A DNA stretch of 64,000 bases from Yoonia vestfoldensis SKA53 (GTDB lineage: Bacteria; Pseudomonadota; Alphaproteobacteria; Rhodobacterales; Rhodobacteraceae): positions 2,524,443-2,588,442 of the forward strand of contig NZ_CH672414.1 in NCBI RefSeq assembly GCF_000152785.1. The letters are read 5' to 3'. Below the pieces are notes generated by a model. The model had not been told where the DNA came from. It saw nothing but the letters and a program-made list of their open reading frames with translations, and did not search any database. The position numbers and the translations under genes were made by a program. Positions within the stretch are counted from its first letter, which is position 1. The number at the start of each line of letters is the position of its first letter. Positions 49,011 to 58,274 of the stretch are shown here, in pieces.

Positions 49011-50030
49011 TCATTCCGCGGCGTAAAGCCCTTCGTAGATCGGGCCAAGCGTCTTGTGATCGAATAGCGACGACACAGATGTGCCGTTTGCCGTGTTCAG
49101 GATCGCCTGGGCGAACATTGGTGCGGTCGGCACGATGCGGATATTCGCGCAAGCGCGCACGGCGGCGCTGGGGGCGATCGTGTCGGTGATCACCAGCGTT
49201 TTCATCACCGATTTGGAAATCCGGTCGACAGCAGGGCCGGACAGCACGCCATGCGTGATATAGGAATGCACTTCGCGCGCGCCGTTGTCCATCAGCACTT
49301 CGGCGGCTTTGCACAGGGTGCCGGCGGTATCGACGATGTCATCGACGATGACGCAGACCTTGTCTTTCACTTCGCCGATCACGGTCATTTCGGCGACTTC
49401 ACCGGGTTTGCCGCGCCGTTTGTCCACGATCGACAAAGGCGCATCCAGCCGCTGCGCCAGATCGCGCGCGCGCGCCACGCCGCCGACATCGGGCGACACG
49501 ACCATCACATCATCCATCACATCGCGGAAATGGTGTTTGGCATCCAGCGCATAGATCGGCGATGCATAAAGGTTATCGACCGGAATATCGAAAAAACCCT
49601 GAATCTGCGTGGCATGCAAATCCAGGGTCAGGATACGTTCGATACCAGCCTCGACCAGCATATTGGCCACCAGCTTTGCGGTGATCGGCGTGCGCGCCTT
49701 GGACCGGCGATCCTGGCGGGCATAGCCGAAATAGGGGATCACGGCGGTGATCCGCGCGGCGGACGACCGGCGCAGCGCATCGGCGATGATCAGCAGTTCC
49801 ATCAGATTGTCATTGGCGGGGTTCGATGTCGGCTGGATGATGAACATATCCTCGCCACGGACGTTTTCGAACACTTCGACGAAAATCTCGCCATCGTTGA
49901 ACCGTTCGACACGGGCGTCGACCAGACTGACCTCGCGGCCACGGTGCATCGTCATCCGGCGGGCGATGGCGGTGGCCAGCGGCAGGTTCGCATTCCCGCT
50001 GATTAATTTGGGTTCCATTATCATCGGCAT
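49011..50030 (-). CDS. prs: Ribose-phosphate pyrophosphokinase (PRPP synthetase)
   Basis: This 339-residue enzyme makes PRPP from ribose-5-phosphate and ATP. Conserved segments are [36 protein letters not shown]-like, the flexible loop [10 protein letters not shown], and the PRPP-binding [12 protein letters not shown]. It is slightly longer than the approximately 315 residues of E. coli Prs because of extra N- and C-terminal residues. The start at 50030 follows AAAGGA. It is central for purine, pyrimidine, histidine and NAD synthesis. Confidence 0.95.
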   Translation of the reverse strand: MPMIMEPKLISGNANLPLATAIARRMTMHRGREVSLVDARVERFNDGEIFVEVFENVRGEDMFIIQPTSNPANDNLMELLIIADALRRSSAARITAVIPYFGYARQDRRSKARTPITAKLVANMLVEAGIERILTLDLHATQIQGFFDIPVDNLYASPIYALDAKHHFRDVMDDVMVVSPDVGGVARARDLAQRLDAPLSIVDKRRGKPGEVAEMTVIGEVKDKVCVIVDDIVDTAGTLCKAAEVLMDNGAREVHSYITHGVLSGPAVDRISKSVMKTLVITDTIAPSAAVRACANIRIVPTAPMFAQAILNTANGTSVSSLFDHKTLGPIYEGLYAAE

Positions 50031-50144
50031 GGGAAAGGTCCTTTTGCAGCTGGGCAGACTGGTCCGTCATCGATTCGGAGCGTTGACACCGCCTAGCACA
50101 GGCGTACCGTCGCGCATAGATTCCGCTAGCCAAGGATAGCCAAA

Positions 50145-50741
50145 TTGCCACATATCGACTGCTACTTTGCCACCATGTCGCCTTATACCTATCTGTGCGG
50201 TCTGCGCCCCGCTGAGATTGCCCGCAAATATGGCGCGACGATCACGTATAAACCGCTGGATATTATGGCGTTGTTTGCGCGCACGGGGGGTGTTCCGCCC
50301 AAGGATCGGCATCCGAACAGGCAGGCCTACCGTCTGCAAGATCTTGAACGCCGCGCCAAAGTGGCGGGTCTGCCGCTGAATGTGAAACCAGCGTTCTGGC
50401 CTACGAACCCTGCGCCGTCGTCTTTTGCGATTATTGCCGCACAAAATACTGGTGCCGATGTCGGCGGTTTGGTGCATGCGATCACCCGCGCCTGTTGGGC
50501 CGAGGATCGTGATATCAGCCAGGACGACGTGATCCGCGATTGCCTGCAGGCCGAAGGCTTTGATCCCGCGCTTGCGGACCGTGACATGATGACCAGCGCC
50601 GATACCTATGCGCAGAACCTTGAACATGCGGTGTTGGCGGGGGCCTTTGGCGCGCCGTTCTTTATCACCGATACCGACGCCCGTTTCTGGGGCGAAGATC
50701 GCCTGACCGATCTGGATCTGCACCTGTCTGGCAAGATCTGA
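50145..50741 (+). CDS. 2-hydroxychromene-2-carboxylate isomerase / DsbA-family protein
   Basis: This 198-residue thioredoxin-fold protein begins HIDCYFATMSPYTYLCG, as in the HCCA isomerase/kappa GST group: the CxxC of DsbA is replaced by SPY. The C-terminal part AVLAGAFGAPFFIT is the usual cis-proline segment. Family members isomerise in naphthalene degradation or act as glutathione transferases, so the substrate is open. The start is a TTG with AAGGA upstream. It shares a TGATG junction with the hydrolase after it. Confidence 0.85.
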   Translation: MPHIDCYFATMSPYTYLCGLRPAEIARKYGATITYKPLDIMALFARTGGVPPKDRHPNRQAYRLQDLERRAKVAGLPLNVKPAFWPTNPAPSSFAIIAAQNTGADVGGLVHAITRACWAEDRDISQDDVIRDCLQAEGFDPALADRDMMTSADTYAQNLEHAVLAGAFGAPFFITDTDARFWGEDRLTDLDLHLSGKI

Positions 50742-51502
50742 TGCACAAGGCCATTGTCGGCCATGGCGCGCCTGTCGCCATGGTCCATTGCATGCTGGCG
50801 CGCCATGAAAGCCTGTTGCCGCTGGCGGCTGCTATCGGCGGGCAAGCCACATTGTTCGATTTGCCGGGCCATGGGCGCAGCCCTGACTGGGATGGTGCGC
50901 AGGATTATCAGGCGCAGGCCGTGGCTTGGGCTGCCGCCTGTTGCGACGGTCCGACCCATCTGGTCGGTCATTCCTTTGGCGCGACGGTGGCCCTGCGGCT
51001 GGCGGTGGACCGGCCCGATCTGGTCAGCCGCCTGACCCTGATCGAACCTGTCTATTTCGCCGCTGCCCGTGGCACGCCCGCCCATGCCGATCACGCCGCA
51101 GGGTTTCGCCCGTTTCTGGAGGCGATGGCTGCGGACGATCAATCTTGTGCGGCTGCCCGTTTCAACGCTGTTTGGGGTGCGCAGCCTTGGGACGTGCTGC
51201 CGCCACGGACCCAAGGCTATCTGATGGACCGTATCCATCTTGTCACGGCCAGCGGCCGCGCGATCGAGGATGATCCGGCGGGGATCACTGCAGCAGCCTG
51301 TCTCGCGCAGGTGACGGTGCCGGTGACGCTGATCCGCGGCGCGGACAGCCCGCCCGTGATTGCCGCGATCCATGCAGCCTTGGCAGACCGCCTACCGGAT
51401 GCGGTGGATCATGTCGTGGTGGGGGCTGGGCATATGCTGCCGCTGAGCCATACAGCCGATGTCGCCGCCCTTATCCTTGCAGCAGGTCAAGAAACCGGCT
51501 GA
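50741..51502 (+). CDS. Alpha/beta hydrolase
   Basis: This 253-residue hydrolase has the nucleophile elbow GHSFGAT (Ser about 93), an acid in the LIRGADSPPV region, and the catalytic His in GAGHMLPLSHT near residue 230. The oxyanion region lies in LPGHGRSPDW. The substrate is unknown. It starts on the last base of the isomerase gene and overlaps the 3' end of the convergent threonine aldolase gene by 32 bases. Confidence 0.88.
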   Translation: MHKAIVGHGAPVAMVHCMLARHESLLPLAAAIGGQATLFDLPGHGRSPDWDGAQDYQAQAVAWAAACCDGPTHLVGHSFGATVALRLAVDRPDLVSRLTLIEPVYFAAARGTPAHADHAAGFRPFLEAMAADDQSCAAARFNAVWGAQPWDVLPPRTQGYLMDRIHLVTASGRAIEDDPAGITAAACLAQVTVPVTLIRGADSPPVIAAIHAALADRLPDAVDHVVVGAGHMLPLSHTADVAALILAAGQETG

Positions 51503-52517
51503 CACCATCCGCCGTCATCGACCAATCGGTCACCAGACGGGCGGTCAGCATTTCATCGGGATCGCCATGGTCGGGATCGCCCGACATGACGTAATAGACA
51601 GCGCCCGCCGCCAGCATCCGCTGATGATCGCGGCGGGGCATGTCGAAAAAGATGATATTGGCGGCCGGGTCGAACAGCATCCGCGCGGTGTTGTGCTGGC
51701 GCAGCCCTTCGGCCAGTTGCACGCAACGCGCATTGGCCGCGCGCGCCATGTCCAGCCACAATCCATCCGCCAGATAGGCCTGCATCTGTGCCGACAGATA
51801 GCGGTGCTTGGATAACAAATGCCCGCCACGCTTGCGGCGCAGCTCGAATTCCCAGGCAAGCTTGGGGTCAAAGATGACACAAGCCTCGACCCCCAACGCG
51901 CCGTTCTTGGTGCCGCCAAAACTGACCGCGTCAATGCCCGCTTTCCACGTCATTTCCGCAGGGGTACAGCCCAAGGCGACCAGCGCATTGGCAAAACGCG
52001 CGCCGTCCAGATGGGTGAGCAGGCCGTATTCACGCGCGACATCGGTCAGCGCCTTGATTTCATCCAAGGTATAAACGGTGCCTTTTTCCGTCACCTGTGT
52101 CACCGACACAGGCCCCCGCTGGGGTCCGTGGACGCCGCGCGTTTCCTCGGCCTTGATCTTGGTGCGCAGGGCGTCCGCCGTCATCTTGCCCGCCGTGGTA
52201 GGCACCAGCGACAGCTTGGCCTGCGTGTAGAATTCAGGTGCGTTGCATTCGTCTTCGTGGATATGCGCGACATCGGTGCAGAAAATCGTCTGCCACGGCT
52301 GGCACATGGTCGCCAGCAACAGCGCATTGGCGGATGTGCCGTTGATCACCAGATAGACCGCTGCGTCGGGGGCTTCGAACAGATCGCGGATCTGTTGGCG
52401 GACCTCGGCCATGATCGGGTCGGCGCCATAGCCCATGGCATAGCCGGTGTTGGCCTTGACCAAGGCATCCATCACCTTGGGATGCGCGGGGCCTGCGTTG
52501 TCAGAGGCGAAAAACAT
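51471..52517 (-). CDS. Low-specificity threonine aldolase (PLP-dependent)
   Basis: This 348-residue enzyme belongs to the beta-eliminating lyase family. The PLP lysine is in SFGGTKNGALG; the earlier segments ASDNAGPAHPKVMDAL, VINGTSANALLLATM and THLDGARFANAL are typical. It cleaves L-threonine or allo-threonine to glycine and acetaldehyde. The stop overlaps the convergent alpha/beta hydrolase. It directly follows the ycgN gene with no gap. Confidence 0.9.
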   Translation of the reverse strand: MFFASDNAGPAHPKVMDALVKANTGYAMGYGADPIMAEVRQQIRDLFEAPDAAVYLVINGTSANALLLATMCQPWQTIFCTDVAHIHEDECNAPEFYTQAKLSLVPTTAGKMTADALRTKIKAEETRGVHGPQRGPVSVTQVTEKGTVYTLDEIKALTDVAREYGLLTHLDGARFANALVALGCTPAEMTWKAGIDAVSFGGTKNGALGVEACVIFDPKLAWEFELRRKRGGHLLSKHRYLSAQMQAYLADGLWLDMARAANARCVQLAEGLRQHNTARMLFDPAANIIFFDMPRRDHQRMLAAGAVYYVMSGDPDHGDPDEMLTARLVTDWSMTADGVSRFLDLLQG

Positions 52518-52988
52518 CTACAGCGGCTCCTCGATAATATGGTCTTCCCAGTCGTCTTCATCGACCTCGAATTCGGGGATGGTCATGCCCTGCACCGATA
52601 CGCCGGCACGGTGGACAGACCCCGGATCGCCCGACACCAGCGGATGCCAGTCGTACAGATCGCGCCCTTCGGCGACGAGGCGGTAAGCGCAGGTCTGCGG
52701 CAGCCAATACATGTTGTCGGCCAAGGTCTTGGGCGTCAGCACGATACATTCCGGCACGAATTGATGCCGGATCGCGTAATTGGCGCAAAGGCAGCTTTCG
52801 TTATCAAGCAGGCGGCAGGCGATGCGGGTCATTGCGACCTCGCCGGTGTCTTCGTCTTCGAGCTTGTTCAGGCAGCATTTGCCGCAGCCGTCGCAAAGCG
52901 CCTCCCATTCCGCGCGGTTCAGCTTGTCCATCGGCTTTTTCGCCCAGAACCGCGGGGCAAGGCCCGTACGGGCGATATCAGCGCACAT
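52518..52988 (-). CDS. YcgN family cysteine-cluster protein (UPF0260)
   Basis: This 156-residue protein contains the cysteine cluster [31 protein letters not shown]-type region (residues about 32-60, then NESCLCANY), which suggests metal or Fe-S coordination. The rest ([32 protein letters not shown]) is conserved in UPF0260. Function is unknown. It overlaps the end of ribF by 11 bases and touches the threonine aldolase gene. Confidence 0.88.
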   Translation of the reverse strand: MCADIARTGLAPRFWAKKPMDKLNRAEWEALCDGCGKCCLNKLEDEDTGEVAMTRIACRLLDNESCLCANYAIRHQFVPECIVLTPKTLADNMYWLPQTCAYRLVAEGRDLYDWHPLVSGDPGSVHRAGVSVQGMTIPEFEVDEDDWEDHIIEEPL

Positions 52989-53919
52989 CGGTCAGGATGT
53001 CCCGTGCCTGCGCGCAATCGGCGCCCATCTGGGTGATCAGCGCGTCAAGACTGTCGAATTTCAGTTCCGGCCGCAGGAAATCGACCAAGGCGACCGACAG
53101 ATGCGTGCCGTAAAGATCGCCCTTGAAATCAAAGATGAAGGTTTCGCAATTCGGTACGTTTTCCCCGAACATCGGGCGCACGCCGATGGATGCGGCACCG
53201 GAATACGTGCCTTTGAACGCCCCTTCCAGCACATCGATCTTGACGGCATAGACCCCGAATTTCGGCGGATGCAGCCCAGAGATCGACATATTGGCAGTGG
53301 GATAGCCCAATTCGCGCCCGCGCTGGTCGCCACGAATGACTGCCCCTTCGATCCGGTGCCAATGGCCCAGCATGGCGGCGGCATCGCGCGGGCGCCCGTC
53401 CGTCAGCGCGGCCCTGATGGCGGTGGATGAAATATTCGCCCCCGCGATGGCGATGATCGGGGCGATGGTCACGCCAAACCCCATTTCCGCGCCAAAGGCC
53501 TGCAGGTCTGCGACAGTGCCTTTGCGGTCCTTGCCGAAACAGAAATCGGCACCGACAACGACATGGACCAGCCCCAGCTGGTCACGGATGATCTTTTGCG
53601 CGAAATCGCGGGGCGTCAGGTTGGCAAGGGCAGTGTTGAACGGCACTTCATACAGCTTTTCGATGCCCAGTTTGGCCAGACGGTTGGCGCGTGCTTCGGC
53701 ATTCATCAGGCGGAACGGGCCGGTGTCGCGGGCGAAATAGCTGCGCGGATGCGGCTCGAATGTCATGATCCCCAAAGGCGCCTTGGCCGCATCAGCCGCA
53801 GCGCGGGCGATATCGATCACCGCACGGTGCCCGATATGCACACCGTCAAAATTGCCAATGGCCGCGGCGGCACCACGGTCGGCAGGATCAATAAAAACGC
53901 TGTCACGGATGATACGCAT
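52978..53919 (-). CDS. ribF: Bifunctional riboflavin kinase / FAD synthetase
   Basis: This 313-residue enzyme phosphorylates riboflavin and adenylylates FMN. The nucleotidyl transfer domain has [16 protein letters not shown] and [14 protein letters not shown]; the flavokinase domain begins [16 protein letters not shown]. The ATG at 53919 (MRIIRDSVF) is chosen over an upstream ATG at 53943. The gene is followed by ycgN and preceded by the maoC-like gene in the same direction. Confidence 0.95.
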   Translation of the reverse strand: MRIIRDSVFIDPADRGAAAAIGNFDGVHIGHRAVIDIARAAADAAKAPLGIMTFEPHPRSYFARDTGPFRLMNAEARANRLAKLGIEKLYEVPFNTALANLTPRDFAQKIIRDQLGLVHVVVGADFCFGKDRKGTVADLQAFGAEMGFGVTIAPIIAIAGANISSTAIRAALTDGRPRDAAAMLGHWHRIEGAVIRGDQRGRELGYPTANMSISGLHPPKFGVYAVKIDVLEGAFKGTYSGAASIGVRPMFGENVPNCETFIFDFKGDLYGTHLSVALVDFLRPELKFDSLDALITQMGADCAQARDILTDVR

Positions 53920-53955
53920 AAGGCTGCGTATCCCGACCGGCACAGGCGTGCAAGA

Positions 53956-54399
53956 TCAGTCGAACTTGCGCGACGGTGCCAGCACGGTGGCATCCCCCGT
54001 CAGCACCTTTTTGTTGTTGACGATGCAGCGCGTGTTCATCGTCACGCGGCGGCGGGAATGGTCGATATCTGTCACCTCGACCTCGGCCGTGACCAGATCA
54101 CCGGGGCGCACGGGGGCAAGGAATTTCAGGCTTTGCCCCAGATAGACCGTGCCATGGCCGGGCAATTGTTCACCAATCACGGCCGACACCAGCCCCGCCG
54201 TCAGCATCCCATGCGCGATGCGCCCGCCAAAGATCGTGTCTTGGGCGTAATCTTCGTCCAGATGCACAGGGTTCCGGTCGGTCGATACCTCGGCAAATAA
54301 TGCGATATCACGGTCGGTGATGACCTTGGACAACGACCGGATCATGCCGATTTCGATGTCTTCGATGCAGATCGTGCCGCGCGGTGCGTTGTCCAACAT
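53956..54399 (-). CDS. MaoC-like (R)-specific enoyl-CoA hydratase / dehydratase
   Basis: This 147-residue hot-dog protein has the MaoC hydratase motif DRNPVHLDEDYAQDTIFGGRIAHGM, with catalytic D and H, followed by LKFLAPVRPGDLVTAEVEV. It may hydrate enoyl-CoA for PHA or fatty-acid metabolism, but the substrate is not certain. The ATG at 54399 has GAAGGA upstream; the ATG at 54429 lacks it. It has its own promoter at 54436-54463. Confidence 0.88.
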   Translation of the reverse strand: MLDNAPRGTICIEDIEIGMIRSLSKVITDRDIALFAEVSTDRNPVHLDEDYAQDTIFGGRIAHGMLTAGLVSAVIGEQLPGHGTVYLGQSLKFLAPVRPGDLVTAEVEVTDIDHSRRRVTMNTRCIVNNKKVLTGDATVLAPSRKFD

Positions 54400-54435
54400 G
54401 CCCAGTCCTTCGGTAACAAAAGTCCACATAACGGA

Positions 54436-54463
54436 TGTATATTGAAACTTTATTACTTTGCAA
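54436..54463 (-). promoter_or_regulatory. Sigma-70-like promoter of the maoC-ribF-ycgN run
   Basis: On the minus strand TTGCAA (54463-54458) and TATACA (54441-54436) are separated by 16 bases. The stretch is clearly AT-rich for this genome. The expected start is about 30 bases before the ATG at 54399. Confidence 0.5.
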
Positions 54464-54483
54464 ATGCAGAAAGATCAAGGGGC

Positions 54484-55359
54484 CTAGCGCAGGAAACCGA
54501 TGGAATAGGTCGCGGATGTTTGGGCTGTTGCCAGAAAACGCTCCAAAGCTTCTGGTTCGGGCTGCGTTGTTGTGCGGGTTTCATGCGCCGCCAGACCGCC
54601 GGTGATGAACAGCGAATCGATTTCTTCCTGCATCGCGCCCAGAATGTCGGTATGCACACCGTCGCCGATGGCGATGATCCGCGGGTCTGCGGGCAGGTCG
54701 GCCAGTTTGGCCATTCGGCGCCGTGCCAGATCATAGATCGGCGGATGTGGCTTGCCGAAATACAGGCTCTCGCCACCCATTTCGGTATAAAGCGCGGCCA
54801 GCGCGCCGGCGCACCATTCGCGCACCTCGCCCCTGTCCACGACGATATCGGGATTGGCGCAGAGCAGTTTCAGGCCCTTTGTCTTGGCATAAAGAAAATC
54901 GGCGCGGTTCACAGCGATATCGGCCAAGGGATCGAACGGGCCGCAGCAGACGATGCCTTCGGCCTGATCAAGCGGGACGGTTTCAATCGTCACCGGATTG
55001 TCGATAATCCGCAGCGGCATGAAAAATTCGTCATCCCGCGGGCTTTCGCCCATGAAATAAACCTTTTGCCCGACGATCCCGCGGAACATCGCCGCGCGCG
55101 CGCTGTCACCGGATGTGGCGATGGCGTCCCAGCAATCTTCGGACACGCCCATCGCGGAAATCTGCCGCGCCACCGATTCCCAAGGGCGCGGCGAATTGGT
55201 GACCAGCACGACCTTGCCGCCGCCCGCGCGAAAGGCGCGCATCGCAGCCACCGCATCGGGAAACGCGCTGATCCCGTTGTGCATGCATCCCCAGAGATCG
55301 ACAAAGGCCACGTCGTATTGGTCCGCGATCGCGGCGAAATTGTCGATAATCCGGGTCAT
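54484..55359 (-). CDS. TIGR01459 family HAD-type hydrolase
   Basis: This 291-residue protein has the HAD nucleophile region VDLWGCMHNG, the motif II threonine in LVTNSPRPW, and the acidic motif in AIGDGVHTDILGAM. It belongs to the class IIA HAD phosphatases of unknown substrate (TIGR01459). In Rhodobacteraceae it often lies near ribF. It is followed by an 84-base gap before the maoC-like gene, which has its own promoter there. Confidence 0.88.
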   Translation of the reverse strand: MTRIIDNFAAIADQYDVAFVDLWGCMHNGISAFPDAVAAMRAFRAGGGKVVLVTNSPRPWESVARQISAMGVSEDCWDAIATSGDSARAAMFRGIVGQKVYFMGESPRDDEFFMPLRIIDNPVTIETVPLDQAEGIVCCGPFDPLADIAVNRADFLYAKTKGLKLLCANPDIVVDRGEVREWCAGALAALYTEMGGESLYFGKPHPPIYDLARRRMAKLADLPADPRIIAIGDGVHTDILGAMQEEIDSLFITGGLAAHETRTTTQPEPEALERFLATAQTSATYSIGFLR

Positions 55360-55368
55360 GGCGGGCCT

Positions 55369-56286
55369 TTACAGGGTCAGGGCAGGAATGATCTGCAGTT
55401 TACGGCTCATGATGCCGGGCAGAACGACAGTGTCGCCGTCCACGGTTGCGCCGAATGATTTTTCTGCCAGCGTCTTGGTCAGGTCATTGGGGACCAGCAT
55501 GGTGGCTTCTTCGTTCAGGATATCGACGATGAACAACAGCACCTGATCGACACCATCGGCAGTGGCCACGCCGGGCATGGCGGCCATCAGGCTGTCCTTG
55601 CGGTCCAGCAGCACGCGCGGCGATGTGGTTTCCAGCACCGAGACACGGAACTTGGTGCCGGCGACCGCGTATTCCTTGCTATCCATGCGCAGCAATTCTG
55701 CGTCGGAAAAGGCAGACACATCCGATTTGGCGGCGAACATCTCATCAGCATAGCCGTTCAGGTCGATCCCCAGATCAGTGGCCAGTTGTACCGCCAGATC
55801 CTTGTCCACCGGTGTTGTCGTGGGCGACCGGAAGGCCAGCGTGTCCGACAGGATGCAGGACAGCATCAGCCCCTTGACGCCTTCGGGCATATGGCCTGCG
55901 TGATCGCCCATCATCTGGTGCATGATCGTCGCGGTGCAGGCCAGCGGGCGGATCGTGATATTGATCGGCGCTTTGGTTTCCAAGCCCCCGACCAGTTTAT
56001 GATGGTCGATGATTGCCACAACATCGGCGGCATTGATGTTGGCGGGCAATTCGGCGGGGTTGTTGGTGTCCACGATCACGCATTTCTGGCCTGCTTGCAC
56101 ATCGGCGATGATCTCGGGCAGATCGAAACCCCAGCGCTTGGCGACAAAGGCAGCCTCGGTATTGGGGGTGCCGAGAAGGACAGCCTTGGCGCTGATGCCG
56201 GTATGGTTCAGGAACCAGTCCCAGATCAGCGGTGATCCGGTGCTGTCGGTGTCAGGGGATTTGTGACCAAAAACGAGCGTTGTCAT
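55369..56286 (-). CDS. ppaC: Manganese-dependent inorganic pyrophosphatase, family II
   Basis: This 305-residue DHH-family pyrophosphatase hydrolyses PPi. The metal motifs are FGHKSPDTDST, VDTNNPAEL, DHH in AIIDHHKL, and SDTLAF. The first motif has KSPDTDST where the family more often has NPDTDS. The ATG at 56286 (MTTLVFGHK) is chosen; a longer frame starts at 56358. It has a promoter at 56321-56349 and diverges from the DUF2161 gene. Confidence 0.93.
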   Translation of the reverse strand: MTTLVFGHKSPDTDSTGSPLIWDWFLNHTGISAKAVLLGTPNTEAAFVAKRWGFDLPEIIADVQAGQKCVIVDTNNPAELPANINAADVVAIIDHHKLVGGLETKAPINITIRPLACTATIMHQMMGDHAGHMPEGVKGLMLSCILSDTLAFRSPTTTPVDKDLAVQLATDLGIDLNGYADEMFAAKSDVSAFSDAELLRMDSKEYAVAGTKFRVSVLETTSPRVLLDRKDSLMAAMPGVATADGVDQVLLFIVDILNEEATMLVPNDLTKTLAEKSFGATVDGDTVVLPGIMSRKLQIIPALTL

Positions 56287-56320
56287 GAACAGAACTTTCA
56301 TAGGATGCGGATTTAGCCCG

Positions 56321-56349
56321 TATATAGAAGCGACGGCAGGCAGTGTCAC
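56321..56349 (-). promoter_or_regulatory. Sigma-70-like promoter of ppaC
   Basis: On the minus strand GTGACA (56349-56344) and TATATA (56326-56321) are 17 bases apart, an ideal spacing. The start would lie about 25-30 bases before the ATG at 56286. Confidence 0.55.
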
Positions 56350-56379
56350 CCCATGCAATCCTTGTTATAGGAGCCTTTG

Positions 56380-57090
56380 ATGACAGTTGTGCAGGTGCCC
56401 GCCATGTCCCCCACCGCCCCGCGAGAGGCCGATCTTTACCCCCCCGTCAAAGCCTATCTGCAGGCGCGCGGCTATGACGTCAAAGGCGAGGTGGGGGCTG
56501 CCGATATCGTGGCGCGGCGCGGCGATGATCTGCTGATTGTTGAATTGAAGCGCGGTTTCACGCTGGGGCTGTTCCATCAGGCAGTGGACAGGCTGGCGCT
56601 GACCGATCTGGTTTATGTGGCGGTGCCCGCCGGCGGGCAGGCCAAGGCGCTGGCGGCGAATGTCAAACTGGCGCGCCGGATCGGGTTCGGGGTGATGACG
56701 GTGCGTCTGCGCGACGGTTTCGTCGAGGTGCTGGTCGACCCCGGCCCCTATGCCGCGCGTCTGTCAAAGCCCAAGCGCGCGCGCCTGTTGCGGGCCTTCG
56801 ACCGCTTGCAGGGCGATCCGAACGCAGGCGGTGCCACGCGCCACGGCCTGGTCACCGGTTACCGGCAGGATGCTTTGCGTTGTGCGCGGTTTCTGGCGGT
56901 GCATGGCCCGTCACCGGGCGTCAAGGTCAAGACCTGGGCCGAGGTGCCGCAGGCCACACGGATCATGGCCGACAATCATTACGGCTGGTTTGACCGCGTG
57001 GCGCGCGGCGTGTTCGACCTGACGCCAGCGGGGCGCAAGGGTCTGGCCGATTATGGCGATGAACTGGATGATCCGGTCAGTAGCGCCTGA
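56380..57090 (+). CDS. DUF2161 PD-(D/E)XK-like protein
   Basis: This 236-residue protein has a nuclease-like core: an E in the first helix region (DLYPPVKAYLQARGYDVKGEV), D in ADIVARRGDDLLIVELKRG, and ExK as VELK, in the order of the PD-(D/E)XK fold. DUF2161 is annotated as a putative phosphodiesterase. No partner gene suggests a role. A TTG at 56377 and an ATG at 56380 compete; GGAG sits 6 bases before the ATG. The 3' end overlaps the convergent TraB-like gene by 14 bases. Confidence 0.88.
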   Translation: MTVVQVPAMSPTAPREADLYPPVKAYLQARGYDVKGEVGAADIVARRGDDLLIVELKRGFTLGLFHQAVDRLALTDLVYVAVPAGGQAKALAANVKLARRIGFGVMTVRLRDGFVEVLVDPGPYAARLSKPKRARLLRAFDRLQGDPNAGGATRHGLVTGYRQDALRCARFLAVHGPSPGVKVKTWAEVPQATRIMADNHYGWFDRVARGVFDLTPAGRKGLADYGDELDDPVSSA

Positions 57091-58069
57091 CCAGATCCCA
57101 GCCATCGTTTTCCAGCAATTGCAGCACGCCGAAATCGCCGATCAGATGGGCAGCCCCAAAGGCTGCGACGATGGTGTCAGTCTCGGCTATCGCATCCGCG
57201 ATCACTGGCATCCAGTTGCGGTTGCGCTGGATCAGCAGCATATCCTCCATCTCGGCAAAGATCGCGGCGCCAGTTGCAGGGTCAAGCCCCGGCGTGTCGG
57301 CGACCGCAAGGCGCGACATTTCCCACAACCGCCCGACATCATTGCTGAAATAGCTGTCCAGCATGGCGACGAACATTTGTTGTTGGATGTCCGGACTGAC
57401 AAGGCCGAGGCGCAGCATGTCGATCTGGTCGTCCATGGTGCCGGTCTGGAAAACCTCGAACAGGGTGGTGAAGGATTCCAGCGACTGCATCGGAATGTCG
57501 TTTTCGCTGGCCAGATCGCTGATCATGCCGTCCAGCCCTGCCATGCCTTTTGCCAGATCCATCATCGCGCAGGGCGGGATAGCCAGCAGCAGCGACAGAT
57601 ACCAAGGCTGCATCTGTGCCACCATGAACCCCGGCACGCCCCGGTCGCTGGCGGCACTGGACAGGGTCGCCCAAGTGTCGGCGTCCAGCAGGTCGGGCAG
57701 GGTCGGCCCGTCTGTGATCAGGAACATGTCAGGCTCGGTGGCCAGCATCGCTTCGAGCGCGCGCTGGTCGTCGGGGGTGGCTTCGAGAAGGACGACATCC
57801 GCGGCCAGCACATCATCCGCGATCATGTCAAAGATCGGGTCAAGGCGTACGTCATAGATATGCATCGTGCCGACCAAGGTGATCGCCTTGCCGTCGCGCG
57901 TGGCATCCCAGATCAGCCCGTTCGCATAGGGCAGATCGGCGGTGGCCTGATCCAGTTGCAGGCGCTGGTCCTTGGTCAGCATGTCGAAATAGCTGGTGCC
58001 GACGCATTGCGCCGTTGCATGGCCGGCCGTCAGCAGCAGGGCTGCGGCGGCAAAAACGTGTCGCAGCAT
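57077..58069 (-). CDS. TraB/GumN family protein
   Basis: This 330-residue secreted protein has a signal peptide ending ATAQ at about residue 21. Two GxxH motifs characteristic of the TraB/GumN/TIKI superfamily are present, GTMHIYD near residue 67 and AAFGAAHLIGD near residue 305, so it may be a metal-dependent protease-like enzyme. GumN lies in the xanthan cluster but its role there is unclear. The ATG at 58069 has GGGGGAT upstream. Confidence 0.88.
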   Translation of the reverse strand: MLRHVFAAAALLLTAGHATAQCVGTSYFDMLTKDQRLQLDQATADLPYANGLIWDATRDGKAITLVGTMHIYDVRLDPIFDMIADDVLAADVVLLEATPDDQRALEAMLATEPDMFLITDGPTLPDLLDADTWATLSSAASDRGVPGFMVAQMQPWYLSLLLAIPPCAMMDLAKGMAGLDGMISDLASENDIPMQSLESFTTLFEVFQTGTMDDQIDMLRLGLVSPDIQQQMFVAMLDSYFSNDVGRLWEMSRLAVADTPGLDPATGAAIFAEMEDMLLIQRNRNWMPVIADAIAETDTIVAAFGAAHLIGDFGVLQLLENDGWDLVRRY

Positions 58070-58103
58070 CGTGTGATCCCCCAGGGTTGTGTGGTGGTTA
58101 CTT

Positions 58104-58139
58104 TAAAAGACGCACGGGCGGGGTCAATCGCCCCGTGCG
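58104..58139 (-). terminator. Terminator-like hairpin in the leader of the TraB-like gene
   Basis: CGCACGGGGCG (58139-58129) can pair with CGCCCGTGCG (58120-58111) on the minus strand with one bulge, followed by TCTTTTAAAG. It stands 35 bases upstream of the ATG at 58069, where a terminator would block that gene if transcription starts further upstream. It could instead end a small transcript from 58140-58270, or serve attenuation. Confidence 0.4.
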
Positions 58140-58274
58140 CGTTAGCCAGTTTGTCATATTTTCCGCCAAGCCGATTGCATGCATAGCCATCATCATGAAT
58201 GATAGCTTATCAGCTGTTTGGGCATGAACCTGACTGCAAGCACCCAGACAGGCATCACAAGTGCAAAGTAAGTT

